Shown here: positions 63,862 to 64,000 of the stretch, one piece after another
Layout: the number at the start of each line of letters is the position of its first letter
Numbering within the stretch: position 1 is the first letter of the stretch
Origin: Limnohabitans sp. G3-2
GTDB taxonomy: Bacteria; Pseudomonadota; Gammaproteobacteria; Burkholderiales; Burkholderiaceae_C
Assembly (NCBI RefSeq): GCF_002778275.1
Contig: NZ_NESG01000002.1
Span: forward strand, 414,541 to 478,540
Direction of reading: 5' to 3'
Length of the DNA stretch: 64,000 bases
Program-made: the position numbers and the translations under genes
Notes under the pieces: generated by a model
Database searches by the model: none
The model's input: the letters and a program-made list of their open reading frames with translations, nothing else
What the model was told of the DNA's origin: nothing

Positions 63862-64000
63862 ATGGCTAAGGAAAAATTCGAACGGACCAAACCCCACGTG
63901 AACGTGGGCACCATCGGTCACGTTGACCACGGCAAGACCACCCTGACTGCCGCCATCACCACCGTGTTGGCTGCCAAGTTCGGCGGTGCTGCCAAAGCGT
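63862..64000 (+). CDS. tuf: Elongation factor Tu (partial)
   Basis: The first 46 codons are present; the rest lies past the right edge. [20 protein letters not shown] and the G1 motif [13 protein letters not shown] identify EF-Tu. AAGGATTGAAAA precedes the ATG. Its place after fusA is standard for the str operon; in this group one of two tuf copies usually lies here. Confidence 0.97.
   Translation, partial: MAKEKFERTKPHVNVGTIGHVDHGKTTLTAAITTVLAAKFGGAAKA

Overview
This window is chromosomal DNA of a GC-rich betaproteobacterium, most likely a member of Burkholderiales family Comamonadaceae (Limnohabitans/Rhodoferax/Variovorax-like). The basis is the translated sequences: several tripartite-tricarboxylate (Bug/TctC) binding proteins beside aromatic-acid genes, a SelD fused to a pyridine-nucleotide oxidoreductase, TRAP transporters, a porin-glnK-amtB cluster and the rpsL-rpsG-fusA-tuf order. 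The genus is inferred, not proven. No tRNA, rRNA, insertion sequence, prophage or CRISPR array was seen.

Layout. 1-2914: a selenium module on the minus strand, with a SenB-like selenosugar synthase translationally coupled to a fused SelD that runs off the left edge. 3226-19519: a large aromatic-acid region. A Bug protein and an M29-like protein are divergent from a GntR/FCD regulator. Then come a phthalate-4,5-dioxygenase-like Rieske oxygenase and a 4,5-dihydroxyphthalate-decarboxylase-like enzyme (+ strand), and a reductase, Gfo/Idh dihydrodiol-dehydrogenase-like protein and MarR regulator (- strand). A second Bug protein with a TauE-like exporter follows, then a third Bug protein with a ThDP enzyme, aldehyde dehydrogenase and cupin, divergent from a citrate-synthase-like protein carrying a DNA-binding N-terminus. 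19565-21776: rhodanese, YeeE/YedE transporter and a small exported protein (sulfur). 23194-31147: a sugar island resembling oxidative L-fucose catabolism (mutarotase, GntR, DapA-like aldolase, TRAP transporter, PfkB kinase; divergent aldo-keto reductase and lactonase).

32754-35627: a putative sigma-54/NtrC promoter drives a TorF-type porin, glnK and amtB, ending in two tandem terminators. 35743-40154: a sugar SDR and SMP-30 lactonase, then glcE and glcF without glcD. 40160-46445: an AAA/DUF4143 ATPase whose start codon lies in a 41-bp near-perfect palindrome, a small coiled-coil membrane protein, glutathione peroxidase, DMT exporters, DedA and alanine racemase. 46452-53538: TSUP permease, mmsA with a divergent LysR, MarC, MaoC-SDR pair, HCCA-isomerase-like protein and dienelactone hydrolase. 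53591-54101: four tandem 129-bp units of a REP-like inverted repeat that also occurs singly elsewhere in the window.

54100-64000: corA and hemB (minus), a structured leader or small RNA ahead of hemJ, a VanZ-like protein, a 2Fe-2S ferredoxin, an alpha/beta hydrolase, a dacA-like carboxypeptidase lacking the usual KTG lysine, and the str operon (rpsL, rpsG, fusA, start of tuf). The most interesting points are the selenium pair, the nitrogen-regulated porin operon, the ATPase palindrome, the REP array, the incomplete fucose-type pathway and the leader RNA before hemJ.
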